Positions 42,359 through 50,810 are shown, counted from the stretch's first letter. The stretch: 51,182 nucleotides of DNA from an uncultured Saprospiraceae bacterium (GCA_937941765.1 CALDGQ010000120.1:1-51182); one strand, 5' to 3'. A program made the numbers and translations. The notes: generated from the sequence alone by a model not told the origin.

Positions 42359-43330
42359 ATGAATATGTGTTTGTTATCGATGTTGTTACTAACAATAGGT
42401 TCGGCTTTTTTAGCCGCACTTGCCACGTACTTCAAACGGCAAGTTGAAGTAGACGCACTCAACATTCGAATAAAAAAAATGAAAACCACGTTGGAGAAGT
42501 TAGATGTGGAGCATCGTAATAGCATCGCCTATTACGAAGGAATGCGCGAAGAAATAACCAACTATGCCACCGAAAGAAATAACGTTGAAAAAGAGATTGA
42601 AGATCTAGAAAAACAAATCTCCGAACTCATTGCCGAAAATGAAGGATTAAAAAATCCAAGTTCAACTACTACTGAATCTGATGAGGAAGTTCAGAAATTA
42701 TTACCACTACCAGATGGCGATAATGGAGACGGTGTAGAATTTGCCCAAGCAAGTTCTAACAAGAAAAAGAAACAAAAAAGAAGAAAATCTAAATCAAAAG
42801 ACAAACAGGTTGAAATTTTAAGTGAACAAAATGAAGCACTTGAAAAAGAAATCTCTGAACTTAAGGATTACAAATCTAAAGTTGAAGAATTAGAGGCTAA
42901 GATGGAATCTATTTCTAAAAAGATGCATGAGGAAACGCCACCTCCCTCTTCTTCTATTACACCAGCCCCTACTATCAAGAAGGTTAGAAAAAAAGTTGGT
43001 TCTAACAAAAAAATTACAAAAACACCTACTCCTAATATTGTAAAACAAGATGATAAGTCAATTCTAAAAAGAATCAATCGAAGAAGAAAGGAAGTTGATT
43101 TTGAAACAATTGGTTTTTCTGCTATGGGTCGTAAAGATGATCTTCAAAAAATAAATGGAATTGAACCATTTATCGAAAAGAAATTGAATGCATTAGGTAT
43201 TTATCGTTTTTCGCAATTGGCAAACTTCAATGAAGATATTGCTAAAAAGATCTCCAACTTAATAGAAATGGAAAATGCTGATTCGGATTTATTAAAATGG
43301 AGTGAACGTGCCAAAACTTTTACCGATTAA
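42359..43330 (+). CDS. Membrane-anchored coiled-coil protein with C-terminal helix-hairpin-helix
   Basis: A 323-aa protein. An N-terminal hydrophobic segment (about 3-23, ending before YFKR) is followed by long coiled coils (about 30-100 and 150-190). A very basic Lys/Arg-rich patch lies near 138-150 and another near 215-245. The C-terminal ~60 residues form a helix-hairpin-helix-like module: DDLQKINGIEPFIEKKLNALGI, then YRFSQLANF. Such HhH units bind DNA non-specifically or mediate protein contacts. The positive-inside pattern suggests that the bulk is cytoplasmic. It lies directly downstream of the double OmpA gene. Function unknown; an envelope-to-nucleoid link is a hypothesis. Confidence 0.78.
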   Translation: MNMCLLSMLLLTIGSAFLAALATYFKRQVEVDALNIRIKKMKTTLEKLDVEHRNSIAYYEGMREEITNYATERNNVEKEIEDLEKQISELIAENEGLKNPSSTTTESDEEVQKLLPLPDGDNGDGVEFAQASSNKKKKQKRRKSKSKDKQVEILSEQNEALEKEISELKDYKSKVEELEAKMESISKKMHEETPPPSSSITPAPTIKKVRKKVGSNKKITKTPTPNIVKQDDKSILKRINRRRKEVDFETIGFSAMGRKDDLQKINGIEPFIEKKLNALGIYRFSQLANFNEDIAKKISNLIEMENADSDLLKWSERAKTFTD

Positions 43331-43362
43331 ATTCCCATTGATCTAAGAACAAAACAAAATTA

Positions 43363-43397
43363 AACCTCGTTCAAACGCTTTTTGGATGAGGTTTTTT
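43363..43397 (+). terminator. Rho-independent terminator after the coiled-coil/HhH gene
   Basis: AACCTC (43363-43368) pairs with GAGGTT (43388-43393), with partial pairing further in, and is followed by a T-run to 43399. It ends the OmpA/HhH transcript. Confidence 0.8.
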
Positions 43398-43399
43398 TA

Positions 43400-43433
43400 T
43401 TTGAGTTCGTTAAACTTTGACGTTATAAATTTG
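43400..43433 (+). promoter_or_regulatory. Candidate promoter for lpdA
   Basis: TTTG at 43400-43403 and TAAATTTG at 43426-43433 match the -33/-7 elements of Bacteroidota promoters with a 22-nt spacer. The lpdA ATG lies 50 nt downstream, and the preceding operon terminates immediately upstream. Confidence 0.5.
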
Positions 43434-43482
43434 TTTTTATTCTTATATCTTTACGCAAAATAATTAGACAAAAATTACCATT

Positions 43483-44880
43483 ATGAAATATGATTTGATT
43501 GTAATTGGAAGTGGACCAGGTGGATACCCTGCCGCAATCAGAGCTTCTCAATTAGGAATGAAAGTAGCTATCGTTGAAAGAGAATCTTTAGGTGGCATCT
43601 GCCTAAACTGGGGATGTATCCCTACCAAAGCACTGCTGAAAAGTGCGCAAGTTTTTGAATACATTAATCATGCTGAAGATTACGGAATAAAAGTCAAAGG
43701 TGCTGAGGCAGACTTTACTGGAATCATCAAAAGAAGTCGCGGTGTAGCCGATGGAATGAGTAAAGGAATTTCTTTCTTGATGAAGAAAAATAAAATTACG
43801 GTGATCGAAGGTGATGGCAAATTAGGTCGTGGAAAGACAGTCGAGGTAAAAGATAAAGCTGGAAAGACTACTAAATATGAGGCTGCCAATATTATTATTG
43901 CTACAGGTGGAAGAGCCAAGCAATTACCAAATTTACCAATCGATGACAAAAAAATAATTGGATATCGAAAAGCAATGACACTTGATAAGTTACCTAAAAG
44001 AATGGTAGTTGTCGGTGCAGGTGCAATCGGTGTTGAATTCGCATACTTCTACAACGCTTTAGGTACCGAAGTAACAGTCGTTGAATATATGGAACAAGGA
44101 TTGGTACCAAGAGAAGATAAAGATATATCTAAAGAGTTGACCAAAATCTTCAAGAAATCTGGTGTCAATGTTTTAGGAAATACTTCTGTAGAATCCGCTG
44201 ACACAAAAGGTTCGACATGTAAGGTGAAAGTCAAAAACAGAAAAACCAATAAAGAAGAAATCATTGAATGTGATGTGATTCTATCTGCAACTGGCGTTAC
44301 TCCAAACACTGAAAACATCGGTTTGGAAGCGTTAGGGATTAAAACCGATCGTGGTTTGATCATGGTTGATGAATTTTACAAAACCAATGTAGCTGGTATT
44401 TATGCAATCGGTGATGTGGTCCCTGGTGCAGCGTTGGCACATGTCGCTACTGCTGAAGGTATTCTTTGTGTAGAAAAAATTGCTGGTCAGCATGTTGAAC
44501 CAATAGATTATAACAATATACCGGGATGTACTTATTGTAGCCCTGAAATTGCATCCGTAGGATATACAGAAGCTGCTGCAAAAGAAGCAGGTTATGAAAT
44601 CAAAGTGGGTAAATTCCCATTCTCAGCTTCAGGAAAAGCAAGTGCTTCTGGTGCAAAAGCAGGATTCGTAAAAGTAATTTTTGATGCAAAATACGGTGAA
44701 TGTTTAGGTGCACACATGATAGGTTCTAATGTAACTGAAATGATTGCAGAAATTGTCGCTGCGAGAAAATTAGAAACAACGGGTCACGAAATTATCAAAG
44801 CAATACACCCACATCCAACGATGAGTGAAGCGGTTATGGAAGCAACTGCTGCTGCTTATGGTGAAGTAATACATTTATAA
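43483..44880 (+). CDS. lpdA: Dihydrolipoyl dehydrogenase (E3)
   Basis: A 465-aa flavoprotein disulfide reductase. It regenerates lipoamide in pyruvate, 2-oxoglutarate and branched-chain dehydrogenase complexes and in glycine cleavage. It shows the FAD Rossmann motif VIGSGPGGYPAAIRA, the redox disulfide Cys40/Cys45 (GGICLNWGCIPTKALLK), the NAD motif VVGAGAIGVEFA, the second FAD motif YAIGDVV, and the active-site His444/Glu449 dyad (HPHPTMSEA). The length is normal. It is monocistronic, with its own promoter and terminator; E1 and E2 genes are not in the window, as is common in this phylum. Confidence 0.97.
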   Translation: MKYDLIVIGSGPGGYPAAIRASQLGMKVAIVERESLGGICLNWGCIPTKALLKSAQVFEYINHAEDYGIKVKGAEADFTGIIKRSRGVADGMSKGISFLMKKNKITVIEGDGKLGRGKTVEVKDKAGKTTKYEAANIIIATGGRAKQLPNLPIDDKKIIGYRKAMTLDKLPKRMVVVGAGAIGVEFAYFYNALGTEVTVVEYMEQGLVPREDKDISKELTKIFKKSGVNVLGNTSVESADTKGSTCKVKVKNRKTNKEEIIECDVILSATGVTPNTENIGLEALGIKTDRGLIMVDEFYKTNVAGIYAIGDVVPGAALAHVATAEGILCVEKIAGQHVEPIDYNNIPGCTYCSPEIASVGYTEAAAKEAGYEIKVGKFPFSASGKASASGAKAGFVKVIFDAKYGECLGAHMIGSNVTEMIAEIVAARKLETTGHEIIKAIHPHPTMSEAVMEATAAAYGEVIHL

Positions 44881-44913
44881 GAAAAAATTAGACTGTAAAT
44901 AATTTTTATTGTA

Positions 44914-44951
44914 TGGAGTAATGTTGAAAAACGTTACTCCATTTTTTTTTA
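44914..44951 (+). terminator. Rho-independent terminator after lpdA
   Basis: TGGAGTAATGTT pairs with AACGTTACTCCA (one T-G wobble) around a short A-rich loop and is followed by about ten T residues. Confidence 0.92.
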
Positions 44952-44964
44952 GTTGCACAGACAT

Positions 44965-44994
44965 CCTGTATGTGTCAAGACGTGCCAAGACAGG
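44965..44994. repeat. Degenerate copy 4 of the CCTGTCTG...CAGACAGG element
   Basis: A 30-nt stretch that begins CCTGTATG and ends AAGACAGG, one mismatch per arm from the other copies, with the same overall length. Outside it, CATCCT (44962-44967) and AGGATG (44996-45001) add a further inverted pair. It lies between lpdA and the convergent PAP2 gene. Confidence 0.45.
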
Positions 44995-45022
44995 AAGGAT
45001 GCATGACCAACTTAAACTTTCA

Positions 45023-45952
45023 CTAAACAAGCAGGAATGCCTGTGCTACTTTATCACCAACCTTCGTCTTCTTAAACAATTGCTCATTGATAAAAATGCC
45101 TGCAATCGCACAAGCAATTCCCAACAACACATCTACTATATAATGATGTAAGCTATACACCGCCGTAAACCAAATCAACAATACACTTAAAACAAATAGT
45201 GCACTTAAATATTTATTGCCATATTTAAAACTATAATAAGAAAGTACCATTGGATAAGCACAATGAAGAGATGGAATCGCTCCGAAAATATATCCATTAT
45301 TCGCATACAAACTTTTATAAATAGGTAAGCCAACCAATTCGTCGAATCGAACCAACGCGGCAGCACTACCTTTTGTGCTTCTAATTATATCTTCTCCATA
45401 TTCCAAATAATACCAAGGAGGCGCTGCTGGATAAGTGATATAAAAAACAAACCCAATCAAATTGGTCACTAAAAAGCCTGCTAAAAATCGAAATGTCAAC
45501 GTATACCTCTTTTTATATAACAAGAAAAGCGCAAATCCAGCAGGAAACGGAAACCAAGTTAAATAGCTGATGCCACCTAAGAAATCCAAAAATGAATGAT
45601 GATGTGTCAAGAAATATTCTGACAATGTGCTCCCATTGAAACTAAACCAACTTTGTTCTATCAAAAATAAGTCTTTGTTATGGATCTCAAATGTATTGTA
45701 ATAAGGGAGAATTCGAAGAGAGTCATAAAGTATTAAAAACACAAAAAGAGGACTCAAAGCAGCAATTGATGCCCTTAAAGAAGGAATAACAAAAAGGCAT
45801 ATAAAAATAGCTACAAGGAATATCCAATTCTTTGTTTCCAACCCTACCACTAAATAAAACCACGATAAATAGATAATAGTGAAAACAATAAATCCGTAAA
45901 TCCAGTTTTTGTTTCCCGATTGATTCAATTGATTTTTGGCTAGCTTAGTCAT
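45023..45952 (-). CDS. PAP2-superfamily membrane phosphatase/phosphotransferase, Aur1-like
   Basis: A 309-aa integral membrane protein with about six transmembrane segments. Catalytic motifs of the PAP2_3/Aur1 branch are present: YPAAPPWYY (174-182), the C2 motif AIPSLH with His230, and the C3 motif YSLHHYIVD with His270 and Asp274. Enzymes of this branch transfer or remove phosphoryl head groups on lipids, for example inositol-phosphoceramide synthase in fungi or phosphatidate phosphatases. Bacteroidota make sphingolipids, so a sphingolipid or glycerolipid head-group role is plausible but unproven. It is monocistronic, convergent with lpdA and divergent from the DinB gene. Confidence 0.85.
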   Translation of the reverse strand: MTKLAKNQLNQSGNKNWIYGFIVFTIIYLSWFYLVVGLETKNWIFLVAIFICLFVIPSLRASIAALSPLFVFLILYDSLRILPYYNTFEIHNKDLFLIEQSWFSFNGSTLSEYFLTHHHSFLDFLGGISYLTWFPFPAGFALFLLYKKRYTLTFRFLAGFLVTNLIGFVFYITYPAAPPWYYLEYGEDIIRSTKGSAAALVRFDELVGLPIYKSLYANNGYIFGAIPSLHCAYPMVLSYYSFKYGNKYLSALFVLSVLLIWFTAVYSLHHYIVDVLLGIACAIAGIFINEQLFKKTKVGDKVAQAFLLV

Positions 45953-46083
45953 TCAATTTAGTATGTACAAAGAAAGTAAAAATTGTCTTGAATGAAGCCA
46001 TTTATTTAGAAAATCAAATAACTTAAAATCAACAAAAAGATGTAAATTTGCATAAGAGAATAGACCTAAACAAATCATTATTG

Positions 46084-46593
46084 ATGAGAACTGAGCCACT
46101 GATAAACCAACTATCTAAGAATATAGAAGTATTTAAACTCCTCCTTTTTAATATTGGAAAAGACGAAATACATTTCAAAGAAACTGACAAAAAATGGTCG
46201 GTACTAGAAATAGTATGTCATTTATTTGATGAAGAAATTGAAGATTTTCGTTTCCGTACCAACCACATTCTTCAAACGCCAAATGAACCAATGCCTTCTA
46301 TCAATCCAGAAGGTTGGGTCAAACAAAGAGCATATGCCAACCAAGATTACTACAACAAAATAAATGAATTTGTAACTGCTCGAAATGAATCAATTAATTG
46401 GTTGAATTCGCTATCCAATGCAAAATGGAATAATGTCTATCACCATACTTCATTAGGAGACATTTCTGCTTATCAAATGTTAGCCAATTGGGTCGCTCAT
46501 GACTTACTTCATATCCGCCAATTAACCAATTTAAAATATAAATTTATTGAAAATTTGAGTGCACAGGACCTCTCCTATGCCGGCGATTTGTAG
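46084..46593 (+). CDS. DinB-fold (DinB_2) protein
   Basis: About 169 aa from the ATG at 46084; a TTG 36 nt upstream is an alternative start. A four-helix-bundle DinB/YfiT-like protein with the usual three-histidine metal site: His in KKWSVLEIVCHLFDEE (helix 2) and the pair in LANWVAHDLLHIRQL (helix 4). The conserved W-S..E...HL and H...H patterns match the family. DinB-fold proteins include bacillithiol-type thiol transferases and many of unknown role. Cytoplasmic and monocistronic; expression may be stress linked in some relatives, but nothing here shows that. Confidence 0.88.
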   Translation: MRTEPLINQLSKNIEVFKLLLFNIGKDEIHFKETDKKWSVLEIVCHLFDEEIEDFRFRTNHILQTPNEPMPSINPEGWVKQRAYANQDYYNKINEFVTARNESINWLNSLSNAKWNNVYHHTSLGDISAYQMLANWVAHDLLHIRQLTNLKYKFIENLSAQDLSYAGDL

Positions 46594-46676
46594 TTTCAAT
46601 TCTTTTTAGTTAAACCACTAATTATCTGTCACTTATGACAAAATAATAGTATAGAAGTCATTTCAAAAAAATCTCC

Positions 46677-46707
46677 TTGTTTTGAGCAAATAGATTGATT
46701 ATCTTTG
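46677..46707 (+). promoter_or_regulatory. Candidate promoter 1 of the haloperoxidase gene
   Basis: TTG (46677-46679), a 20-nt spacer and TATCTTTG (46700-46707) give the best match to a Bacteroidota -33/-7 pair in this gap. It would leave a leader of about 190 nt. Confidence 0.4.
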
Positions 46708-46841
46708 AGTATCTCTTATTTCCGATTTGAAATTGAGTATTCATACTCTTTTATCTAGCTTTCAAATATTACCACACTTATAATGCTCAATTAGAGCTTT
46801 GTACAAATTATGATTTTTTATCATGAATGATAGGAATTCAT

Positions 46842-46849
46842 TATTTTTG
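46842..46849 (+). promoter_or_regulatory. Candidate promoter 2 (-7 box) of the haloperoxidase gene
   Basis: TATTTTTG matches TAnnTTTG and lies 57 nt before the ATG at 46907. There is no clear -33 TTG at the usual distance. Confidence 0.35.
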
Positions 46850-46906
46850 TATAACCCGTTTTGACAAATTATGCTGTATATGCATTTTGCATTTAATTAC
46901 ACTCCT

Positions 46907-49900
46907 ATGAATATAAAGTCTACATTAATTATTTTCTTCTTCTCGTCTTTATTTTGCATTCCAACTTTTGGTCAACAATCTATCGCAAGAGAATGGAACA
47001 ACTTGCTTTTAGAAAGTATCAGAGGAGACTTTGCTAGGCCTACCGTTCATGCACGAAATCTTTTTCATACCTCAGTTGCCATGTATGATGCTTGGGCTGT
47101 TTTTGATGAAACTGCAGAGCCATTTCTTTTAGGAAAAACAGTGGATGGTTTTAATTGCCCTTTCGATGGATTCCCTATCCCTACAAATATGGAAGCGGCT
47201 AGAGATGAAGCAATATGTCATGCCACCTATCGGATAATGAGACATCGATTTCAAAATTCACCAGGAGCTGCAACTATGCTTCCTGCATATGCAAATTTAA
47301 TGGCAGCCAAAGGTTATTCGACAACCGACACTTCTGTTGATTATTCAACTGGAAATGCTGCGGCTCTTGGAAATTATATCGCACAATGTATTATTAGTTT
47401 TGGTTTGCAAGATGGTTCTAATGAATCCACAAGTTACGGCAATGCTTATTATACACCTGTCAACCCTCCTTTGGTAACAGAAGTTGATGGGAATCCTAGT
47501 ATTGTAGATTACAATAGATGGCAACAATTAACACTCGATGTTTTTATTGATCAATCAGGAAATGTAATCCCATTTAATACACCAAAATTTTTAGGACCAG
47601 AATGGGGTAACGTTACTCCATTTGCATTGTCAGAAAATGAAGTAACTGTTTATTCCAGATTCGGTGACGACTATCAAGTTTATCATGATCCAGGAGATCC
47701 TCCTTATTTGGATTTAAATAATACCGGAGGAATTTCTGAAGAATATAAATGGGGATTTGAATTGGTTTCCATTTGGGGTTCTCACAATGATCCTGCTGAT
47801 GGAGTGATGTGGGATATTTCTCCAGGTAGTATTGGAAATATTCAAAGTTTTCCTGAAAATTATTCTGACTACGATTCCTTTTATAATTTGATTGATGGTG
47901 GAGATCCAAGTATTGGACATACTGTCAATCCGGTTACAGGGATGCCTTATGAGCCACAGATGGTACCACGTGGGGATTATACTAGAGTACTCGCTGAATA
48001 TTGGGCAGATGGTCCAGATTCTGAAACCCCTCCAGGTCACTGGTTTACTATTTTGAATTATGTAAATGATCATCCGATGTTCGAAAAAAGATATCGTGGA
48101 CAAGGTCCGATAATCGATAATCTTGAATGGGATGTCAAGGCATATTTGATGATGGGTGGCGCAATGCATGATGCCGCCATTACAGCTTGGGGAATCAAAG
48201 GATGGTATGACTATTTGAGACCAATTTCTGCCATTCGTGCAATGGGTGATTTAGGCCAAAGTTCTGATCCAAGTTTACCTAGCTATCATCCTGGCGGATT
48301 TCGATTGACCCCGGGATATATTGAATTGATTGAAGTTGGTGATCCACTAGCTGGATGGGCCAATCAACATGTTGGAAAAATAAAATTATTCACTTGGAAA
48401 GGTCCTGATTATATCAACAACCCAGCGATTGATGTGGCTGGGGTAGATTGGATCCGTGCTGAAGAATGGTGGCCTTACCAAAGACCATCATTTGTAACTC
48501 CTCCTTTTGCAGGATACATTAGTGGACACTCCACTTTCTCTAGCGCTGCGGCTGATATTATGGAATTCATAACAGGAGATGATTTTTTCCCAGGTGGAAT
48601 AGGAGAATTCGAAGCACCAATGAATAACTTTTTAGTTTTCGAAAATGGTCCAAGTGTAGATGTTACTTTACAATGGGCAACTTATAGAGATGCTTCAGAT
48701 CAAACTAGTTTGTCTAGAATTTGGGGCGGGATTCATCCACCTGCTGATGATATTCATGGTAGAAGAATTGGGATGGAAATTGCAGCAGACGCTACCCTCT
48801 TTGCGGAATCTCTATTTTATAAAGATGATGATAATGACGGCTACTATAATTATGTCGATTGTGATGATAATGATAACACCGTATACCCTGGTGCTCCAGA
48901 AATTTGTGATGACAAAGACAATGATTGCAATAATATGGAAGATGATGGTTTGCCATTGTTTACTTATTATCAAGATGCAGATGCAGACGGTTTTGGTGAT
49001 GACGCTAATGAAATATTAGTTTGCCTTTCAAGTGCACCGGCTGGTTTTGTTACCAATAATGATGATTGTAACGATGCAGCTACCGGAGTCAATCCTTCTG
49101 TTGGAGAAATTTGTGATGGGATTGATAATGACTGTAATGGTTTAATTGATGATGCACTTCCTGTTTATAGTTATTATTTAGATACGGATAATGACAGTTG
49201 GGGAGATCCAACTACTGAAATTGTTACGTGCGAAAATCCAGCCCCAACAGGCTATGTTTCCAATGATATGGATTGTAATGATAGTGATGCGAACATCAAC
49301 CCAAGTATGTCTGAAGTCTGTGATGACATTGACAACAATTGTAGTGGTGCTATCGATGATGGATTGACTTACTATTCCTATTATCGCGATCAGGATGTTG
49401 ATGGATTTGGAGATAGTGGAAATTTTGTTGAAACCTGCTACACAACACCTCCTACGGGATATGTTACCAATAGCGATGATTGTAATGATAATGATGCTAG
49501 CATTAATCCTACCATCTCTGAGATCTGCGATGGCATTGACAATGATTGTAATGGTGCCGCAGATGATGGGCTTAATGTAACAAGATATTTCCGAGATATT
49601 GATGGTGACAATTATGGAAACCCAGATGTTTACGCAGACACTTGTATTGCTACTCCGCCAACTGGATATGTAGTTTTAGAAGGTGATTGTGATGACAACA
49701 ATGCATTACTCAATCCTGAAGCAGTCGATGTTGCAGACAATTCCATTGATGAAGATTGTGATGGATCTGATTTATTTATTGGAGCTAAAATTTTCCCGAA
49801 TCCTGTTGAAGATGAATTAATTATCCGGATTGAATATCAAGGTGAAGTTGCAGCACACTTAATTGCAATGGACGGGCGTTTAATGTTGAGAGACCAAATC

Positions 49901-50023
49901 ATTTCTTTCACAGATCGGACTGCAAAATTAGATGTTTCAGAATTACATGGAGGTGTTTACATACTCCGATTATTGGACAATGAGAAAAATGTAATTTATA
50001 CCGAAAAAGTATTCAAGCATTAA
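46907..50023 (+). CDS. Secreted vanadium-dependent haloperoxidase-like enzyme with MopE-type repeats and T9SS tail
   Basis: The ATG at 46907 is preferred over 46871 because it opens directly onto the signal peptide (MNIKSTLIIFFFSSLFC...FGQ); the product has 1038 aa. The PAP2/haloperoxidase domain (about 22-630) has the full vanadate-site pattern: K431-x6-R438-P, SGHS at 539-542 (His541), and SRIWGGIHPPAD with Arg604, His610 and Asp614. Residues 637-955 hold five Asp/Asn/Cys-rich repeats of the MopE-like 'putative metal-binding' type (NPSVGEICDGIDNDCNG). The last ~75 residues are a T9SS type A domain (KIFPNPVEDEL, HGGVYILRLLDN). It is predicted to be an extracellular halide oxidase or acid phosphatase; the halide preference cannot be read. 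Confidence 0.9.
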   Translation: MNIKSTLIIFFFSSLFCIPTFGQQSIAREWNNLLLESIRGDFARPTVHARNLFHTSVAMYDAWAVFDETAEPFLLGKTVDGFNCPFDGFPIPTNMEAARDEAICHATYRIMRHRFQNSPGAATMLPAYANLMAAKGYSTTDTSVDYSTGNAAALGNYIAQCIISFGLQDGSNESTSYGNAYYTPVNPPLVTEVDGNPSIVDYNRWQQLTLDVFIDQSGNVIPFNTPKFLGPEWGNVTPFALSENEVTVYSRFGDDYQVYHDPGDPPYLDLNNTGGISEEYKWGFELVSIWGSHNDPADGVMWDISPGSIGNIQSFPENYSDYDSFYNLIDGGDPSIGHTVNPVTGMPYEPQMVPRGDYTRVLAEYWADGPDSETPPGHWFTILNYVNDHPMFEKRYRGQGPIIDNLEWDVKAYLMMGGAMHDAAITAWGIKGWYDYLRPISAIRAMGDLGQSSDPSLPSYHPGGFRLTPGYIELIEVGDPLAGWANQHVGKIKLFTWKGPDYINNPAIDVAGVDWIRAEEWWPYQRPSFVTPPFAGYISGHSTFSSAAADIMEFITGDDFFPGGIGEFEAPMNNFLVFENGPSVDVTLQWATYRDASDQTSLSRIWGGIHPPADDIHGRRIGMEIAADATLFAESLFYKDDDNDGYYNYVDCDDNDNTVYPGAPEICDDKDNDCNNMEDDGLPLFTYYQDADADGFGDDANEILVCLSSAPAGFVTNNDDCNDAATGVNPSVGEICDGIDNDCNGLIDDALPVYSYYLDTDNDSWGDPTTEIVTCENPAPTGYVSNDMDCNDSDANINPSMSEVCDDIDNNCSGAIDDGLTYYSYYRDQDVDGFGDSGNFVETCYTTPPTGYVTNSDDCNDNDASINPTISEICDGIDNDCNGAADDGLNVTRYFRDIDGDNYGNPDVYADTCIATPPTGYVVLEGDCDDNNALLNPEAVDVADNSIDEDCDGSDLFIGAKIFPNPVEDELIIRIEYQGEVAAHLIAMDGRLMLRDQIISFTDRTAKLDVSELHGGVYILRLLDNEKNVIYTEKVFKH

Positions 50024-50042
50024 ACCTTACTTAAAAATAGTA

Positions 50043-50810
50043 TTGCTCATATGGATTGCAGGTAGCTTCGCTGCCTGCAATCTTTTTTTGAGCGAACCTA
50101 AGTCAAGTACCTCTTCCAACTTGCTTGCCTATTTTTCTTTTGATGAAAATGCCAATGATTTAGCTAGTCATCATTTAATAGGAAAAGTATATGGTGCCAC
50201 TTTAGTTAAAGGTGTAAAAAATAACGCCTACTTTTTTGATGGAATAGATGATTTTATTGAAATTGAAAATTCATCCGAGCTATTCAATTTTGAGTACAAA
50301 GACACCTATTCTATTTCTTTTTGGATAAAACCTGACAAGGAACAAAATGATTTAGCTGTTCACGAAAATGATATACTTTCCAAATGGGTTATAAATGATC
50401 AAGACACCTCTCATTTACAATCTGGATATCCATTCTGTATTCGGTATTTAAATAATAAATCTGGAAATCGAAAAGGTAGATGGTACCAAGCTAATTGGGG
50501 AGGCTATATTGACAATTGTGAATTTGGAAATAAAATAGTCAGCAAGGATATTTTTGATGATGAAAAATTTCACCACCTCGTTTTTACTCAAAATAAAACA
50601 AACCTACGGCTCTATTTAGATGGCAATTTGATTTCAACAATAGATAATAAAACAATGTGTACTACTAAAAATAATGCACCTTTAAGAATTGGTAAACGTG
50701 GTGGATTGAAGTATCAAAATCACTTTTCAGGAATAATTGATGAGCTACGTTTTTATAATGTTGTTTTGAACAAAGATGAAATTGATCAATTATATCGATT
50801 GGAATTTTAA
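50043..50810 (+). CDS. LamG/concanavalin-like lipoprotein (start uncertain)
   Basis: About 255 aa if started at the TTG at 50043. The main body (about 28-255) is one LamG-type jelly-roll: LLAYFSFDENANDLASHH, AYFFDGIDDFIEIEN, YSISFWIKPD, HHLVFTQNKTNLRLYLDG, IIDELRFYNVVLNKDEI. Such domains bind carbohydrates or proteins at the cell surface. The N-terminus looks like a lipoprotein signal (LLIWIAGSFAAC), but a start with a basic residue would need an ATT at 50019. The codons of this signal coincide with the terminator of the preceding haloperoxidase gene (50054-50089). If translation begins further down (TTG at 50088), no export signal remains. The body is certain; the start is not. Confidence 0.75.
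   Translation: MLIWIAGSFAACNLFLSEPKSSTSSNLLAYFSFDENANDLASHHLIGKVYGATLVKGVKNNAYFFDGIDDFIEIENSSELFNFEYKDTYSISFWIKPDKEQNDLAVHENDILSKWVINDQDTSHLQSGYPFCIRYLNNKSGNRKGRWYQANWGGYIDNCEFGNKIVSKDIFDDEKFHHLVFTQNKTNLRLYLDGNLISTIDNKTMCTTKNNAPLRIGKRGGLKYQNHFSGIIDELRFYNVVLNKDEIDQLYRLEF
50054..50089 (+). terminator. Strong terminator hairpin inside the LamG signal-peptide codons
   Basis: GATTGCAGG-T-AGC (50054-50066) pairs with GCT-G-CCTGCAATC (50070-50082), 13 bp with one T-G wobble and a three-base loop, and is followed by seven T residues. It lies 31 nt behind the haloperoxidase stop codon. Confidence 0.88.

Larger units (their letters stand above)
46594..46906. other. Leader/promoter gap before the haloperoxidase gene
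   Basis: An AT-rich gap of about 310 nt without credible reading frames. It starts with an imperfect palindrome (ATTAT.TGTCA / TGACA.ATAAT, 46621-46647), which could be a weak terminator or operator, and holds two candidate -7 boxes, at 46700-46707 and 46842-46849. Confidence 0.5.

Noticed and set aside
44909..45151. 80-codon plus-strand frame after lpdA
   Set aside because: It starts within the lpdA terminator, runs through the degenerate palindrome and then antisense to the PAP2 gene.
47714..48169. 151-codon minus-strand frame
   Set aside because: It is antisense to the haloperoxidase domain, whose vanadate motifs are intact on the plus strand.
48818..49770. Asp/Asn-rich repeats considered as EF-hand or dockerin modules
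   Set aside because: The spacing and the recurrent P-x-x-x-E-(I/V)-C-D-x-I-D-N-(D/N)-C pattern fit MopE-like metal-binding repeats better; no paired cohesin-type partner is present.
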